From: Cervus elaphus
Taxonomy: Eukaryota; Chordata; Mammalia; Artiodactyla; Cervidae
Length of the DNA: 64,000 nucleotides
Direction of reading: 5' to 3'
NCBI RefSeq assembly: GCF_910594005.1
Contig: NC_057815.1
Location: 80,027,552 to 80,091,551, forward strand
The first letter of the stretch is position 1. Each line of letters starts with the position of its first letter. Below the pieces are notes generated by a model. That model made no database searches and was not told the DNA's origin. It worked only from the letters and a program-made list of their open reading frames with translations. Made by a program: the position numbers and the translations under genes. Shown piece after piece: positions 46,039 to 58,556 of this stretch.

Positions 46039-46087
46039 GCGGCTGCTGAAGAGTGAACTTGGATCATTCATTACAGACTATTTCCAG
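46039..46087 (+). CDS. PRR5L: PRR5L, coding exon 3, residues 82 (part)-98
   Basis: The acceptor TTTCTCTCTCTCCAG is followed by G, completing the arginine codon (AG+G), and then by 16 codons, RLLKSELGSFITDYFQ. The donor CAG|GTAAGT at 46088 is close to ideal. At 49 bp this is a very small exon, phase 2 in and phase 0 out. The peptide resembles the LLKTELGSFFTEYLQ stretch of the paralogue PRR5 and continues the HbrB-like region. The frame joins exactly with 30575-30655 and 59678-59735. Confidence 0.95.
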
Positions 46088-46284
46088 GTAAGTTCTGTGC
46101 ATCTGAGCATGGGTTATACTTTGCATGTGGGTACATGGACCTTAAGGGATGACCGATATGGTACACGGGATATGCCTTCAACATCCACAATTATGCATCC
46201 CGAGTTCCTACTATGTGCTGGGCACTGCAATGCAGCGCCTGTGGAGGCATACAGGGCAAGGGTCCTTGCTCTTTTGGAGATTAT

Positions 46285-46750
46285 AGTCTCAGGCAGCAGT
46301 TGTTAGGCTTTTTGGCCTCAGGAACCCCTTTATGTTCTTAAAAATGATCATTTGTTTGGATTAACTGTATCTTCACCATAATAGAAATTAGAGATGAGAA
46401 ACTTTACTGTGTGCCTTAATTCATTCAAATAATAAACCTACTAATGTTAGCATTAATGACATTTTTATGAACAATCACTTTTTCAAACTAAATGTAGAAG
46501 TGTGGCATTGTCCTATAGGCCTGCATATTTGCCTGCAGACTGGGTCCTTGAATCGGCTTCATCATCAGACTGTTGTGATAATGCGTGTCTGGAAAATATT
46601 GCACATAGTCTCTGGAAAATTCCACAGTACACTCACAGAGGATGCAAGGCAAATAACAGCTTAGTGTTGTTAAGAAAATCGTTTTGACCATGTGGAAGAG
46701 GTCTGGGTGATCCCCCAGGGGACCCTGAACCACACTTGGAGAACTGCTCC
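46285..46750. repeat. Old DNA-transposon relic (hAT/Charlie-like)
   Basis: GCTTTTTGGCCTCAGGAACC, TTTATGTTCTTAAAAATGAT, CTCTGGAAAATTCCACAGTA and GAACCACACTTGGAGAACTG are spaced as in a common mammalian non-autonomous transposon. Its last word, GAGAACTGCTC, resembles a hAT terminus. It begins about 200 bases after the exon. Confidence 0.55.
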
Positions 46751-47249
46751 TCTATTGCCATTCCCTCCCAGCCCGTGGATGGTACCTAACTGAGTGTAAT
46801 GATATGTCCCTTTAGCCGAGTTCTTTCTTGTCACTAAGCCTCTCAGTCTTTTCTGTTAAAGGTAGAATTGAATCAGACAAGCTAACATCCCTCCTGCCTA
46901 GACACTGCTGTCATGCAGCTAGTGAATTCAAGACTCCAGGTGCAGTCACAGAGTGGTTTCTAACCCACTGGCACGAGCTGGCTTCCTGACCCCAGCCAAA
47001 GGCACGTGGTGGGAGAGCGTGGGGAGGTGTCATGCAACTGAGTGGGTGACTTCCACGAAGTCGGAGCTGAGTGTCTGGGGCAAGCTGCTTCGCCTCTCTG
47101 TGCCTCAGTTTCCCCATCTGTAAAATGGAATTAAAAACAAAAAAAGATCTACCTTATAGGTCACTGCCCGGTCCACATGAAATAATGCATGCAAAGCACA
47201 CAGCACATAGTGTGCGGGGGCTGGGGCGGGGGGCAGCAGAGAGGAATGC

Positions 47250-47450
47250 TTAGAGGCAGACTGCCTGGGTTCAGCGCCCAGCACAGCCACTTTCTAGCTG
47301 TGTGACCTTGGAAAGTCATTTTACCTCTCTTATTTTAGTGTCTTGTTCTGTAAAAACAGGGGTCATAGAATGTAACCTTATAGGGCTGTTGCGAGGACTA
47401 AGGTAATTATTATTTGTTAAGTGTTCAAACAGTGATTAGTACAGAGTAAG
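47250..47450 (+). repeat. MIR SINE
   Basis: Sense MIR: CTGCCTGGGTTCAGCGCCCA, CTAGCTGTGTGACCTTGGAA and ATAGGGCTGTTGCGAGGACT. Confidence 0.85.
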
Positions 47451-47481
47451 ACAGAATAATGTGTTCATTAAATATCTATAT

Positions 47482-47716
47482 ACTGTTGACCCTTGAACAA
47501 CATGGGTTTGAATTGCAAAGATCTGCTTGTACAAAGGTTTGGTTTATTTTTTAATAGTAAATAGTATTGTACTGTAGGATCTGTGGTTGGTTGAATCTAT
47601 GAATATCAAAGATCTTGGGAAGCAGAAGACTGACTATAAATTATATGCAGATTTTCAAGTACACGGAGGGTTGGCCCCCCAAAGCCCCCCATGTTGTTCA
47701 AGGATCAGCTGTATAC
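47482..47716. mobile_element. Tigger-type (TcMar) non-autonomous transposon
   Basis: Inverted ends TGTTGACCCTTGAACAACAT and, at the right, ATGTTGTTCAAGGATCAGCT face each other across about 230 bp, flanked by TA (ATATACTG... and ...GTATACAT). The centre carries GATCTGTGGTTGGTTGAATC. No transposase. Confidence 0.8.
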
Positions 47717-49130
47717 ATATTCTTTATTCTAAAGTGTAATTCATCCATTTTAATGGGAAAGTGACATAAAAATCCATAACAAATTGGTTTCAGGTTGGTG
47801 ATATTATTCTGTATCCCAGGTGAGCATACTTTTAAGACAGTATAAAGAGTCTGTAGGTTTTAAAAACAACACAGGCGTCCTTTCATTTTCTTTGCATAGA
47901 TCAGGAAGCTTAAACTTTTATGTGCACTTTGAAAGAATGATAAATGTCAGTTGTTACACACACCCACACACACACCAGCAAGTGGCCACTTGGCCATTCT
48001 AAGTCTGGACAAAGCAAGACCCAACAGAAGCTGGGAATTCAGTCAGGTCAAAAACCTCAGCAGCTTGAAAGACAACCCCCGTCCAGGGAGAGAGACAAAC
48101 AAAGATTAAAGAGGAGATAATTAGTCACGAATGTGAATCATTTCAGTTGCCCTTGACTCAGAGGTCAGTCTTGTCCACAGGCTCTTCTCTTGCTGTCTCT
48201 AGTTGACTGAGTTTTAAATCCCACTACAGAAATGGTTTTTCAGTCCCTCCTGGAGAAACCTGCTGGCCCAGCTGCCTTCCTCATTGACATTTAAAATAGA
48301 CAAGGTTCCGCGTGTGGTTTCAACCAGGTTTGAAGTGTCAGTCATTGCTTGGCTTTGGGGGCTCCCCCTCGGATGGGTGGGGGAGGGCTTTTGGGTGGGG
48401 ATTTGTTTATCTGGGAAGCGCTGAGGTTTCGGGGGCAGTTAGTACTGCTTACAAAGTGTGCCAGACACTTAACAGCTGGTAACCACATGTCATGTTTTAT
48501 CTAGAGCTTAATCAGAGAGACTGCTTGGTGACTATTGAGTCTCCTTCTGGGGGTTTTTCATGATTTCAAATCTGGGTCTTTTTCCTTAGTTTAAGGTGCT
48601 AGATTGGAACAAAGGCTATCCTAGACACTGTTTGTTAAAATGTAGGTTTTAGGTCTCGTGCGGGCCCAGAGCCATTTTTTAAATCTGTTTGATTCTCTAG
48701 TCTCTAGAAATTACCTAGCATGTAGTAGGTGCCCAATAAACTTTCTTGGGCTAGAGGAAGGGGTTGTCCACCGTGGATACGCGAGAGATTTGAGGAGGTG
48801 TATGCCGTGGTATTGAGCAACCTTCCTTCACGGTGTTTCCTTATTTTCCTTTGGCACTTCTGATCCTGCCAGGGAAAGTCTTGGTTTGAGCCCTTGTGTC
48901 TGTTATGCTTCTGCAAGACTTGATGATCTCTCTTGTTTAAGGAAGAGAGAGCAGGTTTCAGACTTAGTGTCTTCAGCCAGAGCAGTGTCTAATTATAATT
49001 AGGGTTACATAACATCATTTAGTTTGCATTGAGTAGATCCTGAGTTACATTCTCATTATGGTAAATGGTGTTGCTACGGTTTCTTTTTTAAACATATTTA
49101 TATTTTGAAAAAGTGGATTGAGGGGAACTT

Positions 49131-49330
49131 TCCTCAGTTCCCTGGTGGTCCAGCGGTTAAGACTTTGCTTTCCAATGCAAGAGGTATGGGCTTCTGGTCA
49201 GGGAGCTAAGACCCTACATGCCTTGGGGCCAAAAAACCAAAGCATAAAACAGAAGCAATATGGTAACAAATTCAATAAAGACTTTTAAAATGGCCCAGAT
49301 TTTTTAGAAAAATCTTTAAAAATAAAGAAC
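49131..49330 (+). repeat. CHR-type tRNA SINE
   Basis: TTCCCTGGTGGTCCAGCGGT, AAGACTTTGCTTTCCAATGC and a long 3' part with AAACAGAAGCAATATGGTAA and CAATAAAGACTTTTAAAATG. It is the same subfamily as the one at 22566-22926. Confidence 0.88.
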
Positions 49331-50440
49331 AAAAATTGGATTGATTGAAGAAAAATAGTATACAGGAATAACAGTGTAAGTGGCCCTGGTTGTGGCCAAG
49401 TGGTGACGGTGGTTCAAGAGAGACTCAGGTTTGGAAAGTCCTTCGTCAGGCACCCTTGGTAATGGGCTGGTTTCAAAGCCACGCCGAGAAGAGTTCTTCA
49501 GATTAAGAGGGAAATCCAGGAGGGAAGGCGGATAGAGGCAACCTCAGCCTTCACACTCAGTTATCAGCTGTAGTTTTAAGAGGGACAGTCAGGATGGGCT
49601 CCAGAAAGAGCATTCCTCCAGCAAGAAGGAGGGGGCAAGGTCTGGGGACAAGTGAGGAATGAAATTCGGGGGTGGGCTGTTGCAACCCGCATGCCATGGA
49701 CATGGCTGTTGGGTAAGGTGATGAGCGGGCTCCTCTGTGTGGAGGATCAGATGACCACTTTCCCAGACGTCTGTACTCAGCAGTGAGGTCTGTCTCCTGG
49801 TACCCAGAACCCCCAACCCAGAGATCACTGTTTGTAAAAGCCATCACTGGGGCTCTGCTTTTGAAAGTGAACATTCTCATTTTGCAGCTTTAAAAAAAGA
49901 TGGTCTTCAGGGAAGAATAATGAAAATGACCCCAGGTGAGGGCAGGGGGAAAGCAGGTGGAAAAATGGTGCTTATCTTACGCTTGCACACAGAGAAGTCA
50001 GCCCGTTTGACTGGCAAAAGCACAGATAGATTTCCGGAAGACACCGGCCAGAAAAAATCTTTGACATTTGCAGTATTGATATTCTTTTTCCTTCGGTCTG
50101 TTTTGAATTGCGCCCAGAAGGAAAATTGGGGTTTCCGACAGGAACTCTATATCCTAGAGACAGCCCTGGGGAGGTAATTGGTTTCTTTTAACTCTGGAAC
50201 AGATGATAGGAAATGCTCTGCATTTTTCTCTTAACTGATTAGGTACCTTGGTGGTTCGGGACGTGGGGATGGGAAGAGTGGCAGATAGCACTTTCTGTGT
50301 TTCTGCATCTGCGTTGTGTCTGTTGGAAGCTTTTCCTCAAGCCCAGAAAGTTAAATTGTTTTTGGTGGAACCAGAGTTTTGCTTGATACAGAAACTCAGT
50401 GTGTAGTCAGTGACTTTCAACAAGATTTGTTGTTTTTATT

Positions 50441-50653
50441 TAGTCACTCAGTCGTGTCTGACTCTTCTGCGACCCTACGGATTGTAGCCCACCAGGCTCC
50501 TGTGCCCATGGGATTTTTCCCAGCAAGAATAATGGAGTGGGTTGCCATTTCCTTCTCCAGGGGATCTTCCCAACCCAGGGACTGAACCCACGTCTCTTGC
50601 ATCTTCTGCGTTGGCAGGCAGATTCTTTTCCACTGAGCCACCTGGGAAGCCCT
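50441..50653 (-). repeat. Bov-tA-type SINE, antisense
   Basis: AGTCACTCAGTCGTGTCTGA through GAGCCACCTGGGAAGCCC. Confidence 0.93.
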
Positions 50654-51195
50654 TGAACAAGATACTACCTAGCAAAAGGGGAAATTTGGCAATCACACTT
50701 GTCAATAGGTCACAGATGGCCTAGTAGTGTGTGATATGAATGTTTCCATCTTCTGCTCATATCCGTGAGTCCCAGGAGGCCAGTTTCCCATTAACTCACC
50801 ATTATCAGAGAGGATTCATCAAGGGCATGTGGCACGTGGCAGGAAGCTGAAGGAGAGACCCATAGGAGCATCCTGGTCACCATGGAGAATGAAACTGAAG
50901 TGCAGGGCTGTAGATACATCCATCCAGGTAATACAGAACATTATGTTAGCTGAAGCCCTGAGTGGAAGGTAAAGGCTTAAACACAGGCCCAGAATAAATA
51001 CATTGTTTAGGTACAAAGATAGGGCTTGTAAGAATCCAGGAAGATTAGGGTGGAGAAACAATAAAGAGTGGGGGAAATAATTTTTGCAATTTCCAAACCC
51101 AAATGGAATAGGGTACAAAAGTTTAAACTCTTCTTTAATCCACTTGGGAAGGCTAGCGTGATTCCTGAAATGGGAAAAAAGATAAATTAGGAGGG

Positions 51196-51405
51196 GTTCT
51201 TAGGTGGCGCTAGTGGTAAAGAACTAGCCTGCCGTTGCAGGAGACATAAGAGACTTGGGTTCGATCTCTGGGTCGGGAAGATCCCCTAGAGGAAGAAATG
51301 ACTACCCACTCCAGTTATTTTTGCCTGGAGAATCCATGGACAGAGGAGCCTGGTGGGCTACAGTCCATAGGGTCACAAAAAGTCGGGCATGACTGGGGCA
51401 ACCTT
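51196..51405 (+). repeat. Bov-tA-type SINE
   Basis: GTTCTTAGGTGGCGCTAGTG, TTGGGTTCGATCTCTGGGTC and GGGCTACAGTCCATAGGGTC in sense order. Confidence 0.9.
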
Positions 51406-51958
51406 AGTATGCAACATGCAAGTAGTGAGGGACAGTTCCCATATACTGCTTTGAAGGTGAAATTGGAGCCAGTATCCAGAGGCGCTTTGAACAAGAGGAG
51501 CTGAACTCCAGTAAGAAGATGGGAGACATGGGGAGAGGATGATGTCTTTAGGTGAGAAGGTCATTAGAGGTTGCATTTTGAATTTGGCCAGCTCTTGGAA
51601 TAGAGGCCTTACATACAGAGTCTATGAACACTGGGGTGGCCTAACGCTTCCCTTGGCTGCCGAGAAGGGATAGAAAAAGTTGGCATAGTCTGGGGGCTTC
51701 CAGGAGGACCCCTGGCTCTTTCAGGCTGCCTTCTGTGGGGTTGCCCACCAGCCAGTGGTTACCTTCCAGCCGCTTTGCTGTGCTTAATCTCCTTGGCAAT
51801 TACTTGAATTTTATGCAATTATTTGAATATTTTTATTGGACTTTCCTCCAATTTTATGAAGATAAATGGAAAAATGAGTCTTGAAATGGATATCCATAAA
51901 TCTTAATATAAGTGAGAGAAAGATGGAAATCTGTGGACATGCTGAAAGAGCAACTCTT

Positions 51959-51979
51959 TAGCCTCGTCCGACGAGGCTA
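51959..51979. other. CpG-containing perfect hairpin, 9-bp arms
   Basis: Arms TAGCCTCGT and ACGAGGCTA are exact reverse complements around a CCG loop. It holds several CpGs in an otherwise CpG-poor intron. Confidence 0.93.
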
Positions 51980-52454
51980 TTACATGTTCAACTGTTAAAG
52001 AAGGAACATGTATGTACAAAATGCTGCAAATATATCACCCAAAGATGGGCTCCAAAAATGAGGTGTAAATAGGGATTTTATCATCTGATGCTCTATGGGA
52101 ACAGAGCTCCCCCTTATAACACATCAGTGTCTTGTTCCACATGTGTACGTGTTTTTGGAAACTCATTATGGATGAAATTGGGTGACTAGGCTGGGAATGG
52201 CAGGAGACGTGTTGAGGGAACCAATGTGAGAAGGGATGGAAGACAGAGGTAGATGCTGGGTACATGAAAACATCCAGCACTTCAGTGACCTGAGAAGTAA
52301 AGACAGAGATGGGAGGGCTGAGGAGTGTTTGTTAGACTTGGAAAGCAGCAGGGGGCCTTTCTCCGAGGCTGTTCTACAACTAAAGGAAGACAAAAACAAC
52401 TATCATAGTAACAAAAGCTAATATTTTCCACCATTTATATGTCAGGCATTGTTC

Positions 52455-52645
52455 TAAGCTGTTGGTTCTCCACTGCATTTTCAGCATCACCTGAGAAAGT
52501 GTCAGATCAACAAATCCTCAGGTCCCCCCCTTCAGATGAACTGAATCAGAAACTGTGGGGTTGCGGCCCAGCAGTCTGTGTTTTAGCAAGTCCTCAGTGA
52601 TTCTCGTGTGTGCTCAAGTCTTGAGAACTGATCTGAGAACCATTC
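52455..52645. repeat. MER5A-like hAT-Charlie element
   Basis: GTTGGTTCTCCACTGCATTT, AACTGAATCAGAAACTGTGG, CAGCAGTCTGTGTTTTAGCA and AGTCTTGAGAACTGATC follow the MER5A order and are better preserved than the copy at 12735. Confidence 0.8.
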
Positions 52646-52694
52646 CTACACCAAGTCATGTAGTCCTCCTGACAGCTGATGAGAACATTGTCAT

Positions 52695-52888
52695 TGCTAT
52701 TGTTGTGACCCTATGGACTGTAGCCCGCCAGGCTCCTCTGTCCATGGAATTTTCCAGGCAAGAATACTGGCGTGGGTTGCCATGCCCTCCTCCAGGGGAT
52801 CTTCCCGACCCAGGGATCATACCCCGTGTCTATTATATCTCCTGCATTGGCAGGCTGGTTCTCTACCACTAGCGCCTCCTGGGAAGCC
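52695..52888 (-). repeat. Bov-tA-type SINE, antisense
   Basis: CCTATGGACTGTAGCCCGCC through GCGCCTCCTGGGAAGCCC. The left end is slightly truncated. Confidence 0.9.
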
Positions 52889-53607
52889 CAGTAAAAGGTA
52901 GAGCATAGATCAAACCCAGGCCATCTGGACATGGGAAAAAATCTTTTGGATTATATACTTTAAGTGTTAAAAATGCCCTGAAGACATCCCCTGAAAAACC
53001 CCGGAGAAGAGAAATTTCAGTGCTTTTAAATTTTATATTTTCAGTATGTAGCAAAACAGACATGGGACTATTTTCCTGCTTCCTAATAAAATAACTTGAA
53101 AAAAGCCCCAGTTCACCCTTTCAGTGAACTTTACCAGCGACATGATGCTAAGTGAAGAATTAGCATTTGTACCAAGTTTTAAATTGTCTTCAGCTTCCAT
53201 CTGGGGCTTTCTCTCTGGTCTCATCACTCCTACACATTGGTTTATTAAGAACTCTCTGGGCCTGGGGGTGAGTTTTGTTTATAAGACTTTTTATTGCTTA
53301 TCTAGGAAGACATCCAGGTTCACAGGAAATGTAGACATCCTTAGAGATGATGGCTGTACTTTCAAAGTCACAAAAGGGGAAAAAAATGGAGGTGGCCCAT
53401 GAATCCATCATTGGCTTGATGCCAATGACAACAACCTCTGCAGACATTGCTGTCCCTGGAAACAAATGCCTGGACTAGAATTATTGGTTAATACAAGTTC
53501 TTGGTAGGCAGAGTGACATACTGCCAAATCCTTCTGGGGTAGGAAAGAATGTCTTATCTGGGAATAGAATCCATCTGGGAGCCAGGTGTGTGCCTTGCTG
53601 GATATAG

Positions 53608-53745
53608 AATGTGGTTGGGAAGATCTCCTGGAGGAGGGCATGGCAACCCACTCCAGTATTCTTGCTTGGAGAATCCCATGGACAGAGGGACCTGGCTACA
53701 GTCCATGGGGTCTCACAGAGTTGGCCATGACTGAAGCAAGCTAGC
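53608..53745 (+). repeat. Bov-tA-type SINE, 5' truncated
   Basis: Begins at TGTGGTTGGGAAGATCTCCT without the tRNA head and runs through GGCTACAGTCCATGGGGTCT. Confidence 0.88.
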
Positions 53746-54357
53746 ACAGTGGAGAGGGAGGCCCCAGGAAGACCCTTTTGGAGAGGTGGAAGTTGAGAAA
53801 CTGTAGCAGGATTGGGCAGCAGCAGTGACCCAGATGAATGAAAGTTTTGGTGGAACCCAATTATAGCCTGAAGTTGCCAAGCCAACCTCCCCACCGTATC
53901 TGAACCAGATGGATCTCATCTATTTTCCTTTGTGGGCAAGGGCATTAAAAACCTCTCCAACTGACAGGGCAGAAGAGTGTGATGCCTAAAAACACCAGCC
54001 TTTCTGTCAGGAAGGTCTGAATGCCAGTCCTTGCCAGAACACTTTCTGGCTGTGTGACTGTAGGCATGTTACCTAGCCTCTCTGAAACTCAGTTCTTTTA
54101 GTGATCTAGCTGTAATCACAGTACCTACTTCAAAAGATCGTTGCCAGTCGCTAGAGGAGATGACATATATCAAGTGCTTTGTATAATACAAAGTGAGCCA
54201 TCAAGGAATGATAGCGTTCACCTTAGTATTTTTTTTAACCATCATTGAGGAAGTAAAACAGAGTCGTATGCTGAGGGAAAGATTTGGGCTTTGGATTCCA
54301 ATCAACCTGGATGCAAGTTCTGGTCTCACATTTGCTAGTTGCTTCTTTGAACCTCAG

Positions 54358-54668
54358 GGCTTCCCTGATAGCTCAGTTGGTAAAGAATCCACCTGCAATG
54401 CAGGAGACCCTGTTTTGATTCCAGGGTCGGACAGATCTGCTGAAGAAGGGATAGGCTACTCACTCCAGTATTCTTGGGCTTCTCTTGTGGCTTAGTTGGT
54501 AAAGAATCCACTTGCAGTGCAGGAGAACTGGGTTCAATCCCTGGGTTGGGAAGATCCCCTGGAGAACGGAAAGGCTAGCCACTCCAATATTCTGACCTGG
54601 AGAATTCCATGGACTGTATAGTCCATGGGGTTGCAAAGAGTTAGACACGACAGAGCGACTTTGACTTT
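54358..54668 (+). repeat. Dimeric Bov-tA-type SINE
   Basis: A 5' partial monomer (54358-54474, ending CCAGTATTCTT) is fused to a full monomer that starts GGGCTTCTCTTGTGGCTTAG. The same fusion junction occurs in reverse at 26872-27180. CTCAG occurs on both sides. Confidence 0.9.
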
Positions 54669-55426
54669 CACTTCTCTGAGCCTCAGTTTCTTCTGTATAA
54701 AGGGCATCAGTTTGTGGCAATGGTAAAGTGAGATCATGCATTCTAAGGGTACAATACGGTGCCTGACAAAGAGTAAAAACCAGCGTTATCCCTGCTGTCA
54801 TCCTTTCTCTTCTTACTGTCATCATCACTGCTAAAGCACTAGAAGCAATGGGTGGTCAGCAGCCTTAAGCATTTACAGAGCTCCTACCTTGTGTGGGAGG
54901 AGCATCATTCACCCCAACTCCTAGCTTGTTGGTTCTTCATATTCCTGAGTCCTTCTGGCCGGGTCAGGGAGCAGCCCTGCAGTTGTCACAGGCCCACTCT
55001 CTCCTCTGTCCTCCCCAACTCCTTCTGCCCACCCTCCAGGATTACCCTGGATGAGCTCAATCTTTTCAATCCACTGAAGAGTGCATAGTTTTGGATACTT
55101 TTCCACAGACATCCTTGTCTTTTTTGTTTTGTTTTGTTTTTTGCATTTTTTTTCCTTGGAGCCTTGTTCTTCCACTGGCAGCCCATTTTCAGCATCTTCT
55201 TAAACACAGGTCAGCTGTTTTTTTCTTTCCTTCTGGATCCTCTGCCACTTCATTAGAGGGCTATGTATTCCCTGTCCAAGTTCATTTATGGGGGCTGCAT
55301 TAAGTAACAACTGGCCCATTTCCTAGGTGGCTGCTATTGAATATAACTGGTTTTTTGGCTCAAAGCCTTTGGGTTGGGGGGTGATGGGGTTGGTGCCATT
55401 GGGCAGGGAGCGGGACAAGGGGAAAG

Positions 55427-55468
55427 TCGGGATCTTCTCTTCGGGATCTTCACTTCAGGATCTTCTCC
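55427..55468. repeat. 14-bp unit repeated three times
   Basis: TCGGGATCTTCTCT, TCGGGATCTTCACT and TCAGGATCTTCTCC in direct tandem. Confidence 0.93.
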
Positions 55469-57055
55469 AGCTCTGTTCCCGTACAGACACTTTCTCGGCA
55501 CCTTCTAGAGTCAGGTGTTTATCTGGCTGGGAATACTGGCAGGTGAGGCCAGGGGGAACAGACGCTTAGAAAGACAAGATAGCTCTCAGAATCCAGGCTG
55601 TTTTTCTCTTCTTTTTTCTTTAAGTCTCAGCCGTTTTAAGCTGCACAGATGTCCAGTTGGCGTGTCCTTAGGTGAAGTGATCAGCAGACAGGGTGGGCTT
55701 CGTCATTAGCAGGTGCAGAATGCAAATGTGGTTGCCACCAGGGCGTGGAAGGCTCTTCCCTTCCCATAGACCTGCAGCTGCAACCCACCATGGACAGGGG
55801 ACCCCCAAGAGTTGCAACCTTCATGGTCTCAGTGCACAGATCAGGGGTGGTCAAGAGGCCCCCACTGAGTCACCAGCACTCGAGACAGAGCTCTGCCAGC
55901 CCAGGGCAGGGAGGTCTGCCGCCTGGCTTTCTGCAAGACGCTGTAAGGCACCGGGGCCTGGGCGCCCACCGATGCGACCCTGTCATCGCCTTAGGAGTAG
56001 GATGACAGCAATGGTGGGGCAGGGCAGGGGAGATGGGCGGGGGGTGGGGAGCAGGGACCTAAAAACCCCTCCTGGGGTGGCTGTAGGAGACAGACCACAA
56101 GTGAGCTGAAGTCCAGCCCCTGGGGTGAGCTCCATTGCCCTGTCAGCCTTCTCTTAAAAAAACACAGATTCCAAAATAAAAATATTACGAAGTGAGGAAG
56201 GCAACTGCAGAGCATAAGCCCTTTCAAAGCACTGGGACCTTAGGATTACAGGGCCCTTTGCATTGAAGGGGGCCTGGTTGATTACACTTCCCAGGAGAGC
56301 AAGTGATTGGCTCCGTTGGAGACTCAGGTCGGGCGGAGGGTGGGCACCTGGCCAGTCAGCACAGCCAGAGATGCAGGCTGGTTCAAAGGGTTGGAGCATG
56401 CAAGAGGGGGCAGAGTGCCACTGAGTAGGTGGCGGGCGATTCTCCAGTGAAGTGGGGCTGAGGGCCAGGCTGGCCCAAAAGATCTGAAGTCACTTAGCAC
56501 GTGCCAAATAAAAGATGGAGACTGTACTTCTAGCTGCAATTTATTCAACTGTAAAATAAGAGCAAAATCTACAAAGCCTAGGAGTAACAAAACTTTTCTT
56601 TCAGATGCTTTTGAAAGGTGCTTTAGCTTCCTGGAAAATGGGTCCAAACTAAAAAATTATTGAAACTATGTGTGACCATTTGATTCAGACCACAGGGCTG
56701 GGGAGAGGTGAGAAGGACTAGATGATTCTGAAGGTCCCTTTTCACCTCAGGTTTTTGTTACTCTTATTTTGGTCTGAGGTAAAGAATTTCTATGCTGTGT
56801 ATCATGAGACATTTAAAAAAGAGTATTTCCTTTTCCATTTCTTCCATAATACACAAATAACTTCCTTAGTTTGAAAAAAACATCCCCGAAATGTCTCCTT
56901 GTAGGGGGAGGACCTGGAAAAGAGCAGGAAGGAGAGTCTATGCCACTTTTTAAAGTTTGTCTCTTAAGATGCAAAGTAGTTTTCATCAAAGGAAGAAAAT
57001 GCCATTTGTAACATAAGAGCAAAATGTACAAATGCCTAAGGGTATTAGAATTTTG

Positions 57056-57250
57056 GCTTCCCCGGTGGCTCAGTGGTAAAGAATCCACCTGCCAATGCAG
57101 GAGACTTGGGTTCAATCCCTGGGTTAGGAGGATTCCCTGGAGTAGGAAATGGCAACTCATTCCAGTATTTATGCTTGGAAAATTCTATGGACAGAGAAGC
57201 CTGGTGGGCTACAGTCCATCGGGTTGCAATGAGTAGGGCATGACTGAGCA
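57056..57250 (+). repeat. Bov-tA-type SINE
   Basis: GGCTTCCCCGGTGGCTCAGT through GGTTGCAATGAGTAGGGCAT in sense orientation. TATTAGAATTTT occurs on both sides, compatible with a target-site duplication. Confidence 0.93.
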
Positions 57251-58377
57251 CATAGCTTATTGTGTATTAGAATTTTAGGGACTTACATCACTTTCTCTCT
57301 TCTTAAAACCATTCTATCTCTTACCTTGATTTCTTAAAAGCAAAAATGGTCTGTAACATCCAAACAGGCAATACGTACTCAGTGAATATTTGTTAGCTTC
57401 TATCATGTTTTAAGCATTGTTCTCCAAGCCAGGTAACCTAAATTACATGGTCCTCACCCCTGAGAACCTAAAATCCTGACACATGGGATATATTGACTAC
57501 CATTGACTCATGATATAACCTGGACTAGGCTTTTATTTCTCTCGGTGCCTTGGACACCCCCCACCTATAAAATGTAAATAATTACAGTGCAGGAACATAA
57601 TTATGAAACCTGCATCACAGGGAGGAGTCTCTCGTACATTTGGAGGTAAATCTCAGAAACTTGAAATTGAGGAGGATTTGTGGCTATTTTGGAAGAAGGC
57701 TGGAGTATCCGTGTTGGCAATGGAGGTAGTGATGGAGAGCAAGGCATCAGGACTCCTTGCACAGAGTACCGGGGGACATCCTAAGGCCATCCTCCGGGCC
57801 AGTGAAAGGGACCAGGGCAGACTTCAGGCCTGAATTAGGACATTTGCTCAGAGCCATTTGATGGGGTTGGTTACATCTGGAAACACCCGTGCCATCCATT
57901 CCCACCCAGCTAAGTTGGCACAAAGCCCTGATTTTGATCATCTCAGTTTGGTGCTGTGGTGTTTTTCTTGCTTCTGGGATTCGTGTGCTTGGTGGAAGGT
58001 AGAAACACACAGTTCCACCTCCATTACTTGTCTGTTCTGTAATTCCTAGGAAAGGAATTGACCTTTTTCCCTTTAATAAAGTTGGTGGACTCCTATAGGA
58101 CATCACTGTAACTTTGAGTTGGGGTTCCATCTTGAAACTAAATGATGGCTAATTACTTTTCAAATTAGGTTATAGCTTGGAAATTTTAATTGGGCCTATA
58201 AAATTCCATATATATGTATTAGTTACAGGAATGTGATAGTGCCTTTGATAAACTACTTTAATATGTTTGATGTAGGTCTATTCATTATTGAATCTCTTTA
58301 CCCGCCTATCCTTTTGTGAAGATAGTTGGGCTAAGAGAGCAACTATTGTCGTCAGTGCCCATTACCACTGATTACTC

Positions 58378-58432
58378 TGTGTGTGTGTGTGTGTGTATGT
58401 GTGTGTGCATGTTTGTGTGTATGTGTGTGTGT
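58378..58432. repeat. Imperfect (TG)n microsatellite
   Basis: A TG tract with interruptions (TATG, CATG, TTTG) that abuts the antisense CHR-type SINE. Confidence 0.94.
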
Positions 58433-58433
58433 A

Positions 58434-58556
58434 TTTAATCTTTTGGCTGTGCCGCACATCATGTGGAATCTTAGTTCCCCAACCAGGGATCGAACCCACG
58501 CCCACTGCATTGGCAGCTTGGAGTCTTAACCACTGGCCCACCAGGGAAGTCCCCGT
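58434..58556 (-). repeat. CHR-type tRNA SINE, antisense
   Basis: TTTTGGCTGTGCCGCACATC, CAACCAGGGATCGAACCCAC and CACTGGCCCACCAGGGAAGT in reverse order. Confidence 0.9.
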
